Shown here: in pieces, positions 23,500 through 31,479 of the stretch
Position numbering within the stretch: position 1 is the first letter of the stretch
How the letters are laid out: each line of letters opens with the position of its first letter
Source: CASPLG01 sp965120375
Lineage (GTDB): Bacteria > Bacillota > Clostridia > Oscillospirales > Acutalibacteraceae
Direction of reading: 5' to 3'
Assembly: GCA_965120375.1 (NCBI GenBank)
Contig: CBCPMW010000009.1
Coordinates: forward strand, 1 to 64,000
Length of the DNA stretch: 64,000 bases
Position numbers and translations under genes: made by a program
The notes under the pieces: generated by a model
Told to the model about the DNA's origin: nothing
The model's database searches: none
What the model saw: only the letters and a program-made list of their open reading frames with translations

Positions 23500-25311
23500 T
23501 TGGGGAAGAGAGAAGATTTGAGAAACATAGCTATAATTGCACACGTTGACCATGGGAAAACGACGCTTGTTGACCAAATGTTAAAACAAAGCGGAATATT
23601 TAGGTCGAATGAATCTGTAGAAGAAAGGGTTATGGACTCTAATGATTTAGAAAAAGAAAGAGGTATAACTATACTTTCTAAAAATACAGCGGTAATGTAC
23701 GGAGACATAAAGATAAACATAGTTGACACTCCTGGGCACGCTGATTTCGGCGGTGAGGTCGAAAGAATATTAATGATGGTTGATGGGGTTCTTCTTCTGG
23801 TTGACGCTTTTGAAGGATGTATGCCTCAGACTAGGTTTGTTCTGAAAAAAGCTTTAAATCTTGGGAAAAAACCAGTTGTAGTTTTAAATAAAATAGATAG
23901 ACCTGGAGTTAGGCCGGATGAAATTGTCGATGAAGTTATAGATTTATTTATTGAACTTGGTGCAAATGACGATCAAATTGAGTTTCCCGTGGTTTACGCT
24001 TCGGGACGGCAGGGCTATGCATCTTTAGATAAAAATGAAAGGAAAGGCGATTTGAAACCTCTGTTTGATGCGATAGTTAAAGAAGTTCCTCCTCCCAGAG
24101 GTGAATTAGATGGACCGCTTCAGATTTTGTTTTCTAATATAGATTACGATGAGTACGTTGGACGGATAGGAATAGGCAGAGTCGAGCGCGGAAAAGTGAA
24201 AGCTGGTCAAAATATTAGTATTTGTACAGAAGACAGAGAAGCAAGGAATGCAAAAATAGGTAAGCTTTATCAGTTTGAAGGGTTAAAACGTGTAGAGTCG
24301 GAATCTGCGGGGCTTGGTGATATTGTAGCGGTTTCTGGTATAGCAGACTTAAGTATAGGTGAAACAGCATGCTCTCCAGAAAAAATTGAACCATTACCAT
24401 TTGTAAAAATAGATGAGCCAACTGTTTCTATGCTTTTTATGGTAAATAACAGTCCGTTTGCAGGACGAGAAGGAAAATTTGTCACATCTAGAAATATAAG
24501 AGATCGCCTTTTTAAGGAAATAGAAACGAATGTTGCGATGAGAGTAGAAGAAACAGATTCAGCTGATACTTTTAGAGTTTCAGGTCGGGGAGAACTACAT
24601 TTGTCTGTGTTGATTGAAAATATGAGACGGCAAGGCTATGAATTCCAAGTGTCAAGGCCAAGAGTAATAATGAAAGAAATAGATGGGAAAAAACACGAAC
24701 CGATTGAAGTTTTGTCTATAGAAGTTCCAGATAGTTATGTTGGTGCAGTTATGGAAAAACTCGGACCAAGAAAAGCTGAAATGACTAATATGGTTACAAA
24801 AGGAGACGGGACAACTCACCTTGAGTTTAGAATACCGTCTAGAGGCCTTATGGGTTATAGAGCAGAATTTCTAACTGACACTAATGGAAACGGGATTATG
24901 AACCATTTATTTGACTGTTATGAGCCGTATAAGGGAGAAATTTTACAAAGACAACAAGGGTCTATTGTGGTACATGAAACAGGTGAAACAACTGGATATG
25001 GACTTTTTGGAGCGCAGGATAGAGGTCGACTTTTTGTTGGTCCTGGAGAAGCAGTTTATGAAGGTATGGTAGTAGGTGCAAGTCCAAGATTAGAGGACAT
25101 TGTTGTGAATGTATGTAAGAAAAAACATGTGACTAATATGCGTGCGGCTGGGTCTGACGATGCTTTAAAACTTACACCGCCCAGTAGAATGAGTTTGGAA
25201 CAGTCTTTAGAATTTATAAATGATGATGAGCTGGTTGAAGTTACACCCAAAAATATTAGAATAAGAAAAACAATATTAAACAAAGACCAAAGAATGAAGA
25301 AGCAAAAATAG
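23500..25311 (+). CDS. typA: Translational GTPase TypA/BipA
   Basis: The protein is a ribosome-associated GTPase of the EF-G family, used in ribosome assembly and stress adaptation. The G motifs are AHVDHGKTTLVD (G1), RGITI (G2), DTPGHADFGGEVER (G3) and NKIDRPG (G4). The TypA-specific C-terminal domain includes GYRAEFLTDTNGNGIMNHLF. The 603-residue length is typical. The start codon is TTG at 23500 behind GAAGGAAG. Confidence 0.97.
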   Translation: MGKREDLRNIAIIAHVDHGKTTLVDQMLKQSGIFRSNESVEERVMDSNDLEKERGITILSKNTAVMYGDIKINIVDTPGHADFGGEVERILMMVDGVLLLVDAFEGCMPQTRFVLKKALNLGKKPVVVLNKIDRPGVRPDEIVDEVIDLFIELGANDDQIEFPVVYASGRQGYASLDKNERKGDLKPLFDAIVKEVPPPRGELDGPLQILFSNIDYDEYVGRIGIGRVERGKVKAGQNISICTEDREARNAKIGKLYQFEGLKRVESESAGLGDIVAVSGIADLSIGETACSPEKIEPLPFVKIDEPTVSMLFMVNNSPFAGREGKFVTSRNIRDRLFKEIETNVAMRVEETDSADTFRVSGRGELHLSVLIENMRRQGYEFQVSRPRVIMKEIDGKKHEPIEVLSIEVPDSYVGAVMEKLGPRKAEMTNMVTKGDGTTHLEFRIPSRGLMGYRAEFLTDTNGNGIMNHLFDCYEPYKGEILQRQQGSIVVHETGETTGYGLFGAQDRGRLFVGPGEAVYEGMVVGASPRLEDIVVNVCKKKHVTNMRAAGSDDALKLTPPSRMSLEQSLEFINDDELVEVTPKNIRIRKTILNKDQRMKKQK

Positions 25312-25326
25312 GAATTAATGTAAAAA

Positions 25327-25827
25327 GTGGCGATTTGTATGGAAAGAACAAGTAAAGAAAACTATTATTTGGATATTGCTGAAGTTGTTTTAGAAAGAGG
25401 AACCTGTATAAGGAGAAATTTTGGAGCTGTCATAGTAAAAAATGATCAAATAATATCATCGGGGTACAGTGGCGCTCCTCGAGGACGAAGGAATTGTACC
25501 GATGTAGGTAGATGTATGAGAAAAGAGTTAAATATTCCAAGAGGCGAAAGATATGAGCTTTGTAGATCTGTTCATGCAGAAGCAAATGCAATTATTCACG
25601 CCTCAAGGGATGAGATGTTGGGATCGAGGCTTTATCTAGTAGGTAAAGAAGCTCTAAGTAAAGAATATGTAAACAATGCCTCGCCATGTGCAATGTGCCG
25701 AAGACTTATAATAAACGCTGGAATCGGTTCCGTGGTAGTCAGATTAAACAAGAAAGAGTACAGGGCTATAAATACTAATACTTTTGTTCAAGACGATGAA
25801 TTTTTAATAGAAAGTTACAGTTACTGA
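25327..25827 (+). CDS. comEB: dCMP/cytidine deaminase family protein (ComEB-like)
   Basis: The zinc-binding deaminase signature is present: SVHAEANAIIHA (H-A-E) and SPCAMCRRLIINAGI (PCxxC). GAVIVKNDQIISSGYSGAPRG near the N-terminus is typical of dCMP deaminase, which makes dUMP for thymidylate synthesis. The start may be the GTG at 25327 or the ATG at 25339; neither has an ideal SD. It follows typA by 15 bases and probably shares its transcript. Confidence 0.9.
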   Translation: MAICMERTSKENYYLDIAEVVLERGTCIRRNFGAVIVKNDQIISSGYSGAPRGRRNCTDVGRCMRKELNIPRGERYELCRSVHAEANAIIHASRDEMLGSRLYLVGKEALSKEYVNNASPCAMCRRLIINAGIGSVVVRLNKKEYRAINTNTFVQDDEFLIESYSY

Positions 25828-25857
25828 AAATTGGCGGTTTTTGGGTGATAAAGTGTT

Positions 25858-26367
25858 ATGGAAATAAACAAAGAATACAAAATAGGATACAGAGCAATGA
25901 AAACGGCTGCGGCGGTATTTTTTTGTGCATTAATTTCAACTCTATTCAATAGAGAAGATATTTTTTGCTCATCCATAGCAGCGATAATTTGTATGGAAAG
26001 AACCTATAAAAGAACGGTAGAAACTGGAATGAATAGGTTTATCGGAACAATAATAGGTGGAATAATGGGTTATATAGCTCTAGAAATTTCTGAGTGTGTT
26101 CCTTACTTTAAATTTGTAAGAATATTGTTACTTCCGTTCTGTATTTTAATCGTTATTTATATCTGTAACGTAATAAATAAAAAGTCAGCGGTTTCTATTG
26201 GTTGTGTTGTTGTCTTAGTTATAGTTTCGAGGCTAGGGAATCCAATGAGTAGTACTTTTTTATATGTTATATTAAGGGTTATGGATACGCTTATTGGTAC
26301 AGTTGTAGCCATGCTGGTAAATAGATTTACGTTTGGTGGAACTGATAATGAAGTAGAATGCAGATGA
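25858..26367 (+). CDS. Aromatic acid exporter / FUSC-like membrane protein
   Basis: The 169-residue protein has four to five membrane segments and the FUSC/ArAE N-terminal pattern (YRAMKTAAAVFFCALIS, ERTYKRTVETGMNRFIGTIIGG, then RVMDTLIGTVVAMLVNRF). Only the membrane half of the usual two-part exporter is present, as in many Firmicutes. The substrate is unknown. It lies 31 bases after the dCMP deaminase gene. Confidence 0.78.
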   Translation: MEINKEYKIGYRAMKTAAAVFFCALISTLFNREDIFCSSIAAIICMERTYKRTVETGMNRFIGTIIGGIMGYIALEISECVPYFKFVRILLLPFCILIVIYICNVINKKSAVSIGCVVVLVIVSRLGNPMSSTFLYVILRVMDTLIGTVVAMLVNRFTFGGTDNEVECR

Positions 26368-26420
26368 TTGGTTTTATATGTTTTTTGAAACTTTGTTTTT
26401 CCTAGGGAAGAGGTGAGAAG

Positions 26421-27719
26421 ATGAAAAAAAATTTCTTAATGTTAGTTATTTTTATAATATTTTTACCATTCTATGGTTGTATAGACCACAAATACATAGA
26501 ATCAATAAATGTATATGAAGAAAAGAAAGTAGATGAGAACTTAGATCAAATGAGTAACAGTCGGCTTAAAGATGAAGGTGGAGACGGTCTCTTTCATTCT
26601 TTTTACTCAAGGTCGGGTAAAAAGCAGTTTTTTTCTGATTTAAATTCTGAGAAAGAAGTAAAGTTATATAATTTAATGAAAGAGAATGTTTATTGTATAA
26701 ATGAAAATGCTAAAGAGACAGGAGAGTATGAAATAAAGTCAATAGTACTTAAAGGATACTCAATTGACAGAGATACGATAAGAAAAGTTTTCAGGGCGTT
26801 TCAATATGATAATCCTGAAATTTTTTGGCTTTCTAACAGTATTAATTTTAAAAAATATGGTAGAGATACTATAATAACGCTAAAATCTGTAGTTTCCCCT
26901 AGTGAATGCAAAGAAATAATTGAACAACTAAAAATAGAATTATCTGAGGCTGTAAAAAGTGTTCCATCAGGACTATCCGAATATGATACAGAGCTTTATT
27001 TTCATGATTTTTTAATAAAGAGGTGTAAGTATCAAAAATCTCAAGACAAAGTGCCTGCTTGGCGTAAGTTTACAGTAGTTGGAACTATGATAGATGGAGA
27101 AGCTGTCTGTGAAGGGTTTGCAAAAACAATGAAAGTTTTATTAAATTTAGTTTCCGTAGATTGTTTGCTAATAACAGGAGAAAAAGACGGTCAGCATCAT
27201 ATGTGGAACCTTGTAAAAGTTAATGGAAAATGGTATCATTTAGATGTTACGTGGGATAGTTCCGGCGGTATGGGGAAATATAGTTATTTCAATCTTAGTG
27301 ATAGTAAAATAAAAATAGATCATAAGATTGATAGAGAGTTTACAGGGGCAGTAGATATATTTAAAAATGACAAATATAATTTTAGATTGCCGAAATGTGT
27401 GTCTATGGACGATAATTATATCTATAAAAATGGCATTAGGATTAATTCATTCAGTCAAGATTCAGATAATTTTGTAGTGAAACAGATTAAAGAGTCAATA
27501 ATTAAAAAAGCTAAATATGTATACGTAGTTATAGGTGAAGGTTTAAACTATGATTATGCTGTAAAAGAGCTTTTCAGTCAGCCATCGAATAAATTTTTTA
27601 AATATTTAGCTCAAGTTGACAGGGACAAAAATATAAAAAATAGAATAGACAGACAAAAAATTTATATTTTAGAAAATAAAATTCTAAATGCTATTGTAGT
27701 TGAAATCAGCTATTTATAA
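26421..27719 (+). CDS. Lipoprotein with transglutaminase-like domain
   Basis: The N-terminus is a lipoprotein signal (FLPFYGC lipobox, Cys near residue 20). The central region has a transglutaminase-like protease core: the active Cys in DGEAVCEGFAKTMKVLL, His in GQHHMWNLVKVNGKWYHLD, and Asp in DVTWD. Such clostridial proteins are cell-surface proteins presumed to act on peptides or the wall; the substrate is unknown. An AGAGGTGAG site precedes the ATG. It ends 30 bases before folE. Confidence 0.85.
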   Translation: MKKNFLMLVIFIIFLPFYGCIDHKYIESINVYEEKKVDENLDQMSNSRLKDEGGDGLFHSFYSRSGKKQFFSDLNSEKEVKLYNLMKENVYCINENAKETGEYEIKSIVLKGYSIDRDTIRKVFRAFQYDNPEIFWLSNSINFKKYGRDTIITLKSVVSPSECKEIIEQLKIELSEAVKSVPSGLSEYDTELYFHDFLIKRCKYQKSQDKVPAWRKFTVVGTMIDGEAVCEGFAKTMKVLLNLVSVDCLLITGEKDGQHHMWNLVKVNGKWYHLDVTWDSSGGMGKYSYFNLSDSKIKIDHKIDREFTGAVDIFKNDKYNFRLPKCVSMDDNYIYKNGIRINSFSQDSDNFVVKQIKESIIKKAKYVYVVIGEGLNYDYAVKELFSQPSNKFFKYLAQVDRDKNIKNRIDRQKIYILENKILNAIVVEISYL

Positions 27720-27749
27720 AAATTGTTATTTGTGTAAGAGGATTAAAAA

Positions 27750-28307
27750 ATGATAGATAAAAAAAGAATAGAGAATTTAATTTATGATCTTTTAGAAGCA
27801 ATAGGTGAAGATCCTAGTCGAGAAGGAATCAAAGAAACTCCAAAAAGAGTTGCCAAAATGTACACAGAAATTTTTTCTGGGATGGAATCTGATCCAAATG
27901 ACCATATAAAGATGTTTGAAGAAGTAAATCAAGGTGATAAAATAATCTTTGTTAAGGATATTCCATTTTATTCAATTTGTGAACATCATCTTTTACCATT
28001 TTTTGGGGTAATTCATATAGCATACATTCCAAAAGATAATAAGATAATAGGATTATCTAAGTTAGCTAGGATAGTTAACTGTTATGCTAGACGACTTCAA
28101 GTTCAAGAAAGATTGACAAATCAGATATCTGATTTTATTTTTAGTAAAGTGGGTGCTGCCTCAGTTGCAGTTTTTGCTGAAGCAGAACACATGTGTATGA
28201 CAATTAGAGGAATAAAAGCTTTTGGGGCAAAGACAAAAACATATGATTTTAAAGGGATACTGAACTACGATAAAGAAAAAAGAGAAGAGTTGTATCGGTT
28301 ATTATGA
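27750..28307 (+). CDS. folE: GTP cyclohydrolase I
   Basis: This enzyme converts GTP to dihydroneopterin triphosphate, the first step of folate synthesis. The zinc site is visible in FYSICEHHLLPFFG and MCMTIRGI, and the core has IIGLSKLARIVNCYARRLQVQERL. The 185-residue length is typical. It is the first gene of a tight four-gene folate operon; its stop overlaps the folP start in ATGA. Confidence 0.97.
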   Translation: MIDKKRIENLIYDLLEAIGEDPSREGIKETPKRVAKMYTEIFSGMESDPNDHIKMFEEVNQGDKIIFVKDIPFYSICEHHLLPFFGVIHIAYIPKDNKIIGLSKLARIVNCYARRLQVQERLTNQISDFIFSKVGAASVAVFAEAEHMCMTIRGIKAFGAKTKTYDFKGILNYDKEKREELYRLL

Positions 28308-29173
28308 TTTTGGATAAATGTAGCAGTTTTAAATTTGGTAAATATAACCTAGAAATAGGTAGAAAAAAGTACGTTATGGGTATTTTAAACGTTACGCCAG
28401 ATTCATTTTCAGACGGTGGAAAGTGGTTAGATCCGGATTTAGCTGTGGAAAGAGCAATTCAAATTCAGGCTCAAGGCGCAGATATATTGGATATAGGAGC
28501 GCAATCAACTAGACCTGGATATTTAAAAGTTAGTCCTGATGCAGAATGGAAAAGGCTGGAGCCAGTACTCAAAAAATTATATGGGAAAATTAAAATACCA
28601 GTTTCAGTAGATACTTTTTATCCAGAAATAGCTGAAAAATCATTAAATTTAGGAGTAGACATAATAAATGATGTAACCGGTTTTACAGATTCAAAAATGG
28701 TTGAAATTGTATCGTATAGTAGCTGCGGAGTAATTGTTATGCATAGCGGGAAAATATCTAATATGCGTGATTTTTTTGAAAGGCAAATCAATCTCTTTGA
28801 AAAAACCCGAATAAACACGGATCGTATATGTTTAGATCCGGGGATTGGATTCGGTAAAACATACGAAGAAAATTTGTTTATTCTAGCAAATATAAATAAA
28901 TTTAAAGTAAAGTCAAAAGCATTTTTAGTTGGGGCATCCCGAAAAAAAGTTATCGGTGCATCATGTGATAGCTTAGAACTTGAAGATAGGCTTGCAGGTA
29001 CAATATGTGCACATTTATTAGCACTTTTGCAAGGAACAGACATAGTTAGAGTTCACGATGTGAAAGAAGCGGTCCAATCAATAAAAATTTTAGAAAAAAT
29101 AGTTAATTATAGAGATAAGAAATTTGAATTAAATCAAAACCAAGAAGGAGCAGCTTTATGCAGTATAAAATAA
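28304..29173 (+). CDS. folP: Dihydropteroate synthase
   Basis: The enzyme joins p-aminobenzoate to the pterin; it is the sulfonamide target. Signatures are MGILNVTPDSFSDGG, DILDIGAQSTRPGY, PVSVDTF, IINDVTGF, DPGIGFGKT and LVGASRKKVIG. Normal proteins of the family often have G-x-E-S-T-R-P; here it reads GAQSTRP, with Gln in place of Glu. It overlaps folE by four bases and folB by sixteen. Confidence 0.96.
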   Translation: MILDKCSSFKFGKYNLEIGRKKYVMGILNVTPDSFSDGGKWLDPDLAVERAIQIQAQGADILDIGAQSTRPGYLKVSPDAEWKRLEPVLKKLYGKIKIPVSVDTFYPEIAEKSLNLGVDIINDVTGFTDSKMVEIVSYSSCGVIVMHSGKISNMRDFFERQINLFEKTRINTDRICLDPGIGFGKTYEENLFILANINKFKVKSKAFLVGASRKKVIGASCDSLELEDRLAGTICAHLLALLQGTDIVRVHDVKEAVQSIKILEKIVNYRDKKFELNQNQEGAALCSIK

Positions 29174-29538
29174 TTATAAAGGATTTAAAGATTTTTGCAT
29201 ATCACGGGGTAAAAGACGAAGAAAAACAAAATGGACAAGAGTTCTTTATAGATTGCACTTTGATTATAAATAAACCAAAAATTAAGTTTAAAGATAACAT
29301 AAACGAAACCATAAGTTATTCAGAAGCGTCGAGATTTATAAAAAAAGTAATTACGGATCAAAAATTCAATCTAATAGAAACAGCTGCTGAAAAAGTAACT
29401 CGCAATTTATTTAAAAAATTCTCTATGATAGAAGAAATAGAAATAACACTAAAAAAACCGAATGCTCCCATAAAGGATATAGAGTTTGACTATATGGCAG
29501 TAAATATTAACAGCAGGAGGAGTGATTTTTTTGACTGA
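29158..29538 (+). CDS. folB: Dihydroneopterin aldolase
   Basis: The 126-residue protein has the folB pattern: IIIKDLKIFAYHGVKDEEKQ near the N-terminus, ISYSEASRFIKKV, NLIETAAEKVTRNLF and LKKPNAPIK. It cleaves dihydroneopterin to 6-hydroxymethyl-dihydropterin. The start ATG lies inside the 3' end of folP behind AAGGAG, indicating translational coupling. Confidence 0.95.
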   Translation: MQYKIIIKDLKIFAYHGVKDEEKQNGQEFFIDCTLIINKPKIKFKDNINETISYSEASRFIKKVITDQKFNLIETAAEKVTRNLFKKFSMIEEIEITLKKPNAPIKDIEFDYMAVNINSRRSDFFD

Positions 29539-30007
29539 AGCTGTAGTCGCACTAGGATCTAATATAGGCAACAAAAAAGAAAATTTAGAAAAAGCAATTA
29601 ATGCTTTAAAACTTCTTCCTATGACAGAAGTAAAAAAAGTATCAAAATTTTACGAAAACCCACCATTTGATGTACCAGATAAACAAAATTACTACGTAAA
29701 CTGCTGCACTCTGTTAAAAACGGAGCTTTCACCGAAAGCCTTATTGGGTGCATGCTTAGGAATAGAATCGGCAATGGGAAGAAGAAGAGAATATAAACAT
29801 GCGCCTAGAATTTTGGACATCGACCTTTTGCTTTATGGGAACGAAAGGGAAAACACCACAGAACTAACTATACCCCATCCAAAGATTGAAGAAAGAGCAT
29901 TCGTTCTAGTTCCACTGAAAGATTTGTGTGAAAATGAACGATTTTTCAATTTTGACTTTTCTAAAGCAATAAAATCAATAGATAAATCTAAGCTGAAGTC
30001 AGTCTGA
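29531..30007 (+). CDS. folK: 6-hydroxymethyl-dihydropterin pyrophosphokinase
   Basis: The protein transfers pyrophosphate to the pterin before the FolP step. Family signatures are VVALGSNIGNKKENLEKAI, YYVNCC, MGRRREYKHAPRILDIDLLLYG and IPHPKIEERAFVLVPL. The TTG at 29531 is chosen because AGGAGG lies ten bases upstream; the GTG at 29522 touches the SD. Its 3' end overlaps the converging XRE gene by nine bases. Confidence 0.95.
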   Translation: MTEAVVALGSNIGNKKENLEKAINALKLLPMTEVKKVSKFYENPPFDVPDKQNYYVNCCTLLKTELSPKALLGACLGIESAMGRRREYKHAPRILDIDLLLYGNERENTTELTIPHPKIEERAFVLVPLKDLCENERFFNFDFSKAIKSIDKSKLKSV

Positions 30008-30466
30008 AGTAGTTGATCTTCGTGACAGTTTAGATATAAATTCTCTAAACACGATATCTTTAAAATCACCGTCATAACCCAGAACAGAAAACGCAGAGAT
30101 CGCTGCTGCAATTTTTAAGGCATAAGTGATCCTGTTTTTTTTATCATCATTTAGAGGAATTCCACTAAATGTAAGGCTATCTTTTGAGTTTATAAAGTCT
30201 ATAAAATCGAGGATAAAAACATCTATATCGGAACCAGATGTTTTTAAACTTCCCTCAACACCAAGAATATAGTCTACACTTACATTAAGTTCACGACAAA
30301 TATCGGCTAAAGTTTCCTTATCGGGCTCACGTCTACCTTGCTCGTACATACCCATTGTCGAAGCAGCGATATTAAGTTTAGCGGCAAGTTCCGCTTGCGT
30401 CCACCCACATCGCAGCCTTATTCTCTTTATTCTATCTCCGAATCTATTTCTTTTTCCTACAAACAT
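29999..30466 (-). CDS. XRE-family transcriptional regulator
   Basis: An N-terminal Cro/CI HTH (IKRIRLRCGWTQAELAAKLN, IAASTMGMYEQGRREPD, LNVSVDYILG) is followed by an 80-residue C-terminal region with no recognised domain that includes the hydrophobic AAAISAFSVLG. The start is uncertain: the ATG at 30466 gives the usual HTH lead-in, while a GTG at 30517 would add 17 residues; neither has a clear SD. It converges on folK and is divergent from the sigma-like cassette, which it might regulate. Confidence 0.8.
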   Translation of the reverse strand: MFVGKRNRFGDRIKRIRLRCGWTQAELAAKLNIAASTMGMYEQGRREPDKETLADICRELNVSVDYILGVEGSLKTSGSDIDVFILDFIDFINSKDSLTFSGIPLNDDKKNRITYALKIAAAISAFSVLGYDGDFKDIVFREFISKLSRRSTTSD

Positions 30467-30837
30467 CTCAATATCTGCACCACGCTCATACTTTGTACTC
30501 AGGTACCCAACCAACACATTGGGTTAAGTATACATACAGTTTAAAACATATATGACTTAAAGATTTAGTGAATTGGGGCGGTGCAAACAGTATAATACTA
30601 CTAACAACACGAAACGTGTAGAAATTAGTTTAAGGTTAATAAATGAAATAAAAAAATTAATTTTGAAACTAGAGTACAAAATTGAAATAAATATTGACTG
30701 ATTAATATTATATATGATAGTATATGGGAGAAAACTGACCAAATTTATTTAATTAAAACAAATATAACTATGTGTTAAGTTAGTCGCAAAAAATATTTTT
30801 TTGTATCTAACTACACGTTTTGTGGTGAGGGGTGTGT

Positions 30838-31050
30838 ATGTGTTATAAAAAATTGGCATATGAATACATAATGGAAGCAAAAAAGCTGAATTTATACATA
30901 AAAAAATTAAAAAAACAGTATAATTATACTAATAATTCTGAAAATATAGACATTTATTATAGAATAAAAACTCTATACAATATGTATCTCGACCTAAAAC
31001 ATGTTGGGGAGTATTTAATGGGAAAATATGGAGGGGGATCAGATGGCTAG
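30838..31050 (+). CDS. Small helical protein of a sigma-like cassette (70 aa)
   Basis: From the ATG at 30838, seven bases after GGTGAGG, the product is a basic helical protein (LAYEYIMEAKKLNLYIKKLKKQ... IKTLYNMYLDLKHVGEYLMG). Clostridia carry similar short proteins beside sigma-70 region 4-like regulators; its role is unknown, perhaps as a partner that completes a split sigma-like factor. Its stop codon overlaps the start of the next gene. Confidence 0.65.
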   Translation: MCYKKLAYEYIMEAKKLNLYIKKLKKQYNYTNNSENIDIYYRIKTLYNMYLDLKHVGEYLMGKYGGGSDG

Positions 31051-31348
31051 CAAAGTTTCTTTAAATGAATTTACGGATAACCTTGCAGGAATGAAAAATT
31101 TCAAAGCAAAATTTACAAGTGATAACACAGAAACAAGAAAAAGAATGGTTCAAATTATAGAGAAAGTGGCAAATGGAGAATTGACTGGTAGGCAAAAGGA
31201 GTGTCTTTTTATGTATTATGAAAAAGGAATGAAAATGGTAGAAATTTCAGATGCATTAGGGATTTGTATTTCTTGTGTGTCGAGACACATAAAAAAAGCT
31301 AGAATTCGAATACAGAGAACACTAGCTTATTATTATACAGTAAAATAA
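31043..31348 (+). CDS. Sigma-70 region 4-like HTH regulator (101 aa)
   Basis: The C-terminal half has LTGRQKECLFMYYEKGMKMV followed by EISDALGICISCVSRHIKKA, the sigma region 4 HTH. The N-terminal half is short and has no region 2, so alone it could not recognise a -10 element. The ATG at 31043 is chosen because GGAGGGGG lies five bases upstream. It overlaps the preceding 70-residue gene by eight bases, so the two are translationally coupled. It sits directly before spoIIE, which suggests but does not prove a role in early sporulation or competence-like control. Confidence 0.75.
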   Translation: MASKVSLNEFTDNLAGMKNFKAKFTSDNTETRKRMVQIIEKVANGELTGRQKECLFMYYEKGMKMVEISDALGICISCVSRHIKKARIRIQRTLAYYYTVK

Positions 31349-31479
31349 TATATAATTAATTATTATTTATATAAAAAATATAATCATTCCGCATATTGTG
31401 ACATCCAAATTTACTCACTTATTTATATAATCTTTTCATTATAGTAAAAATTTTTCACTATTATTTTGGGTGTGATGGG

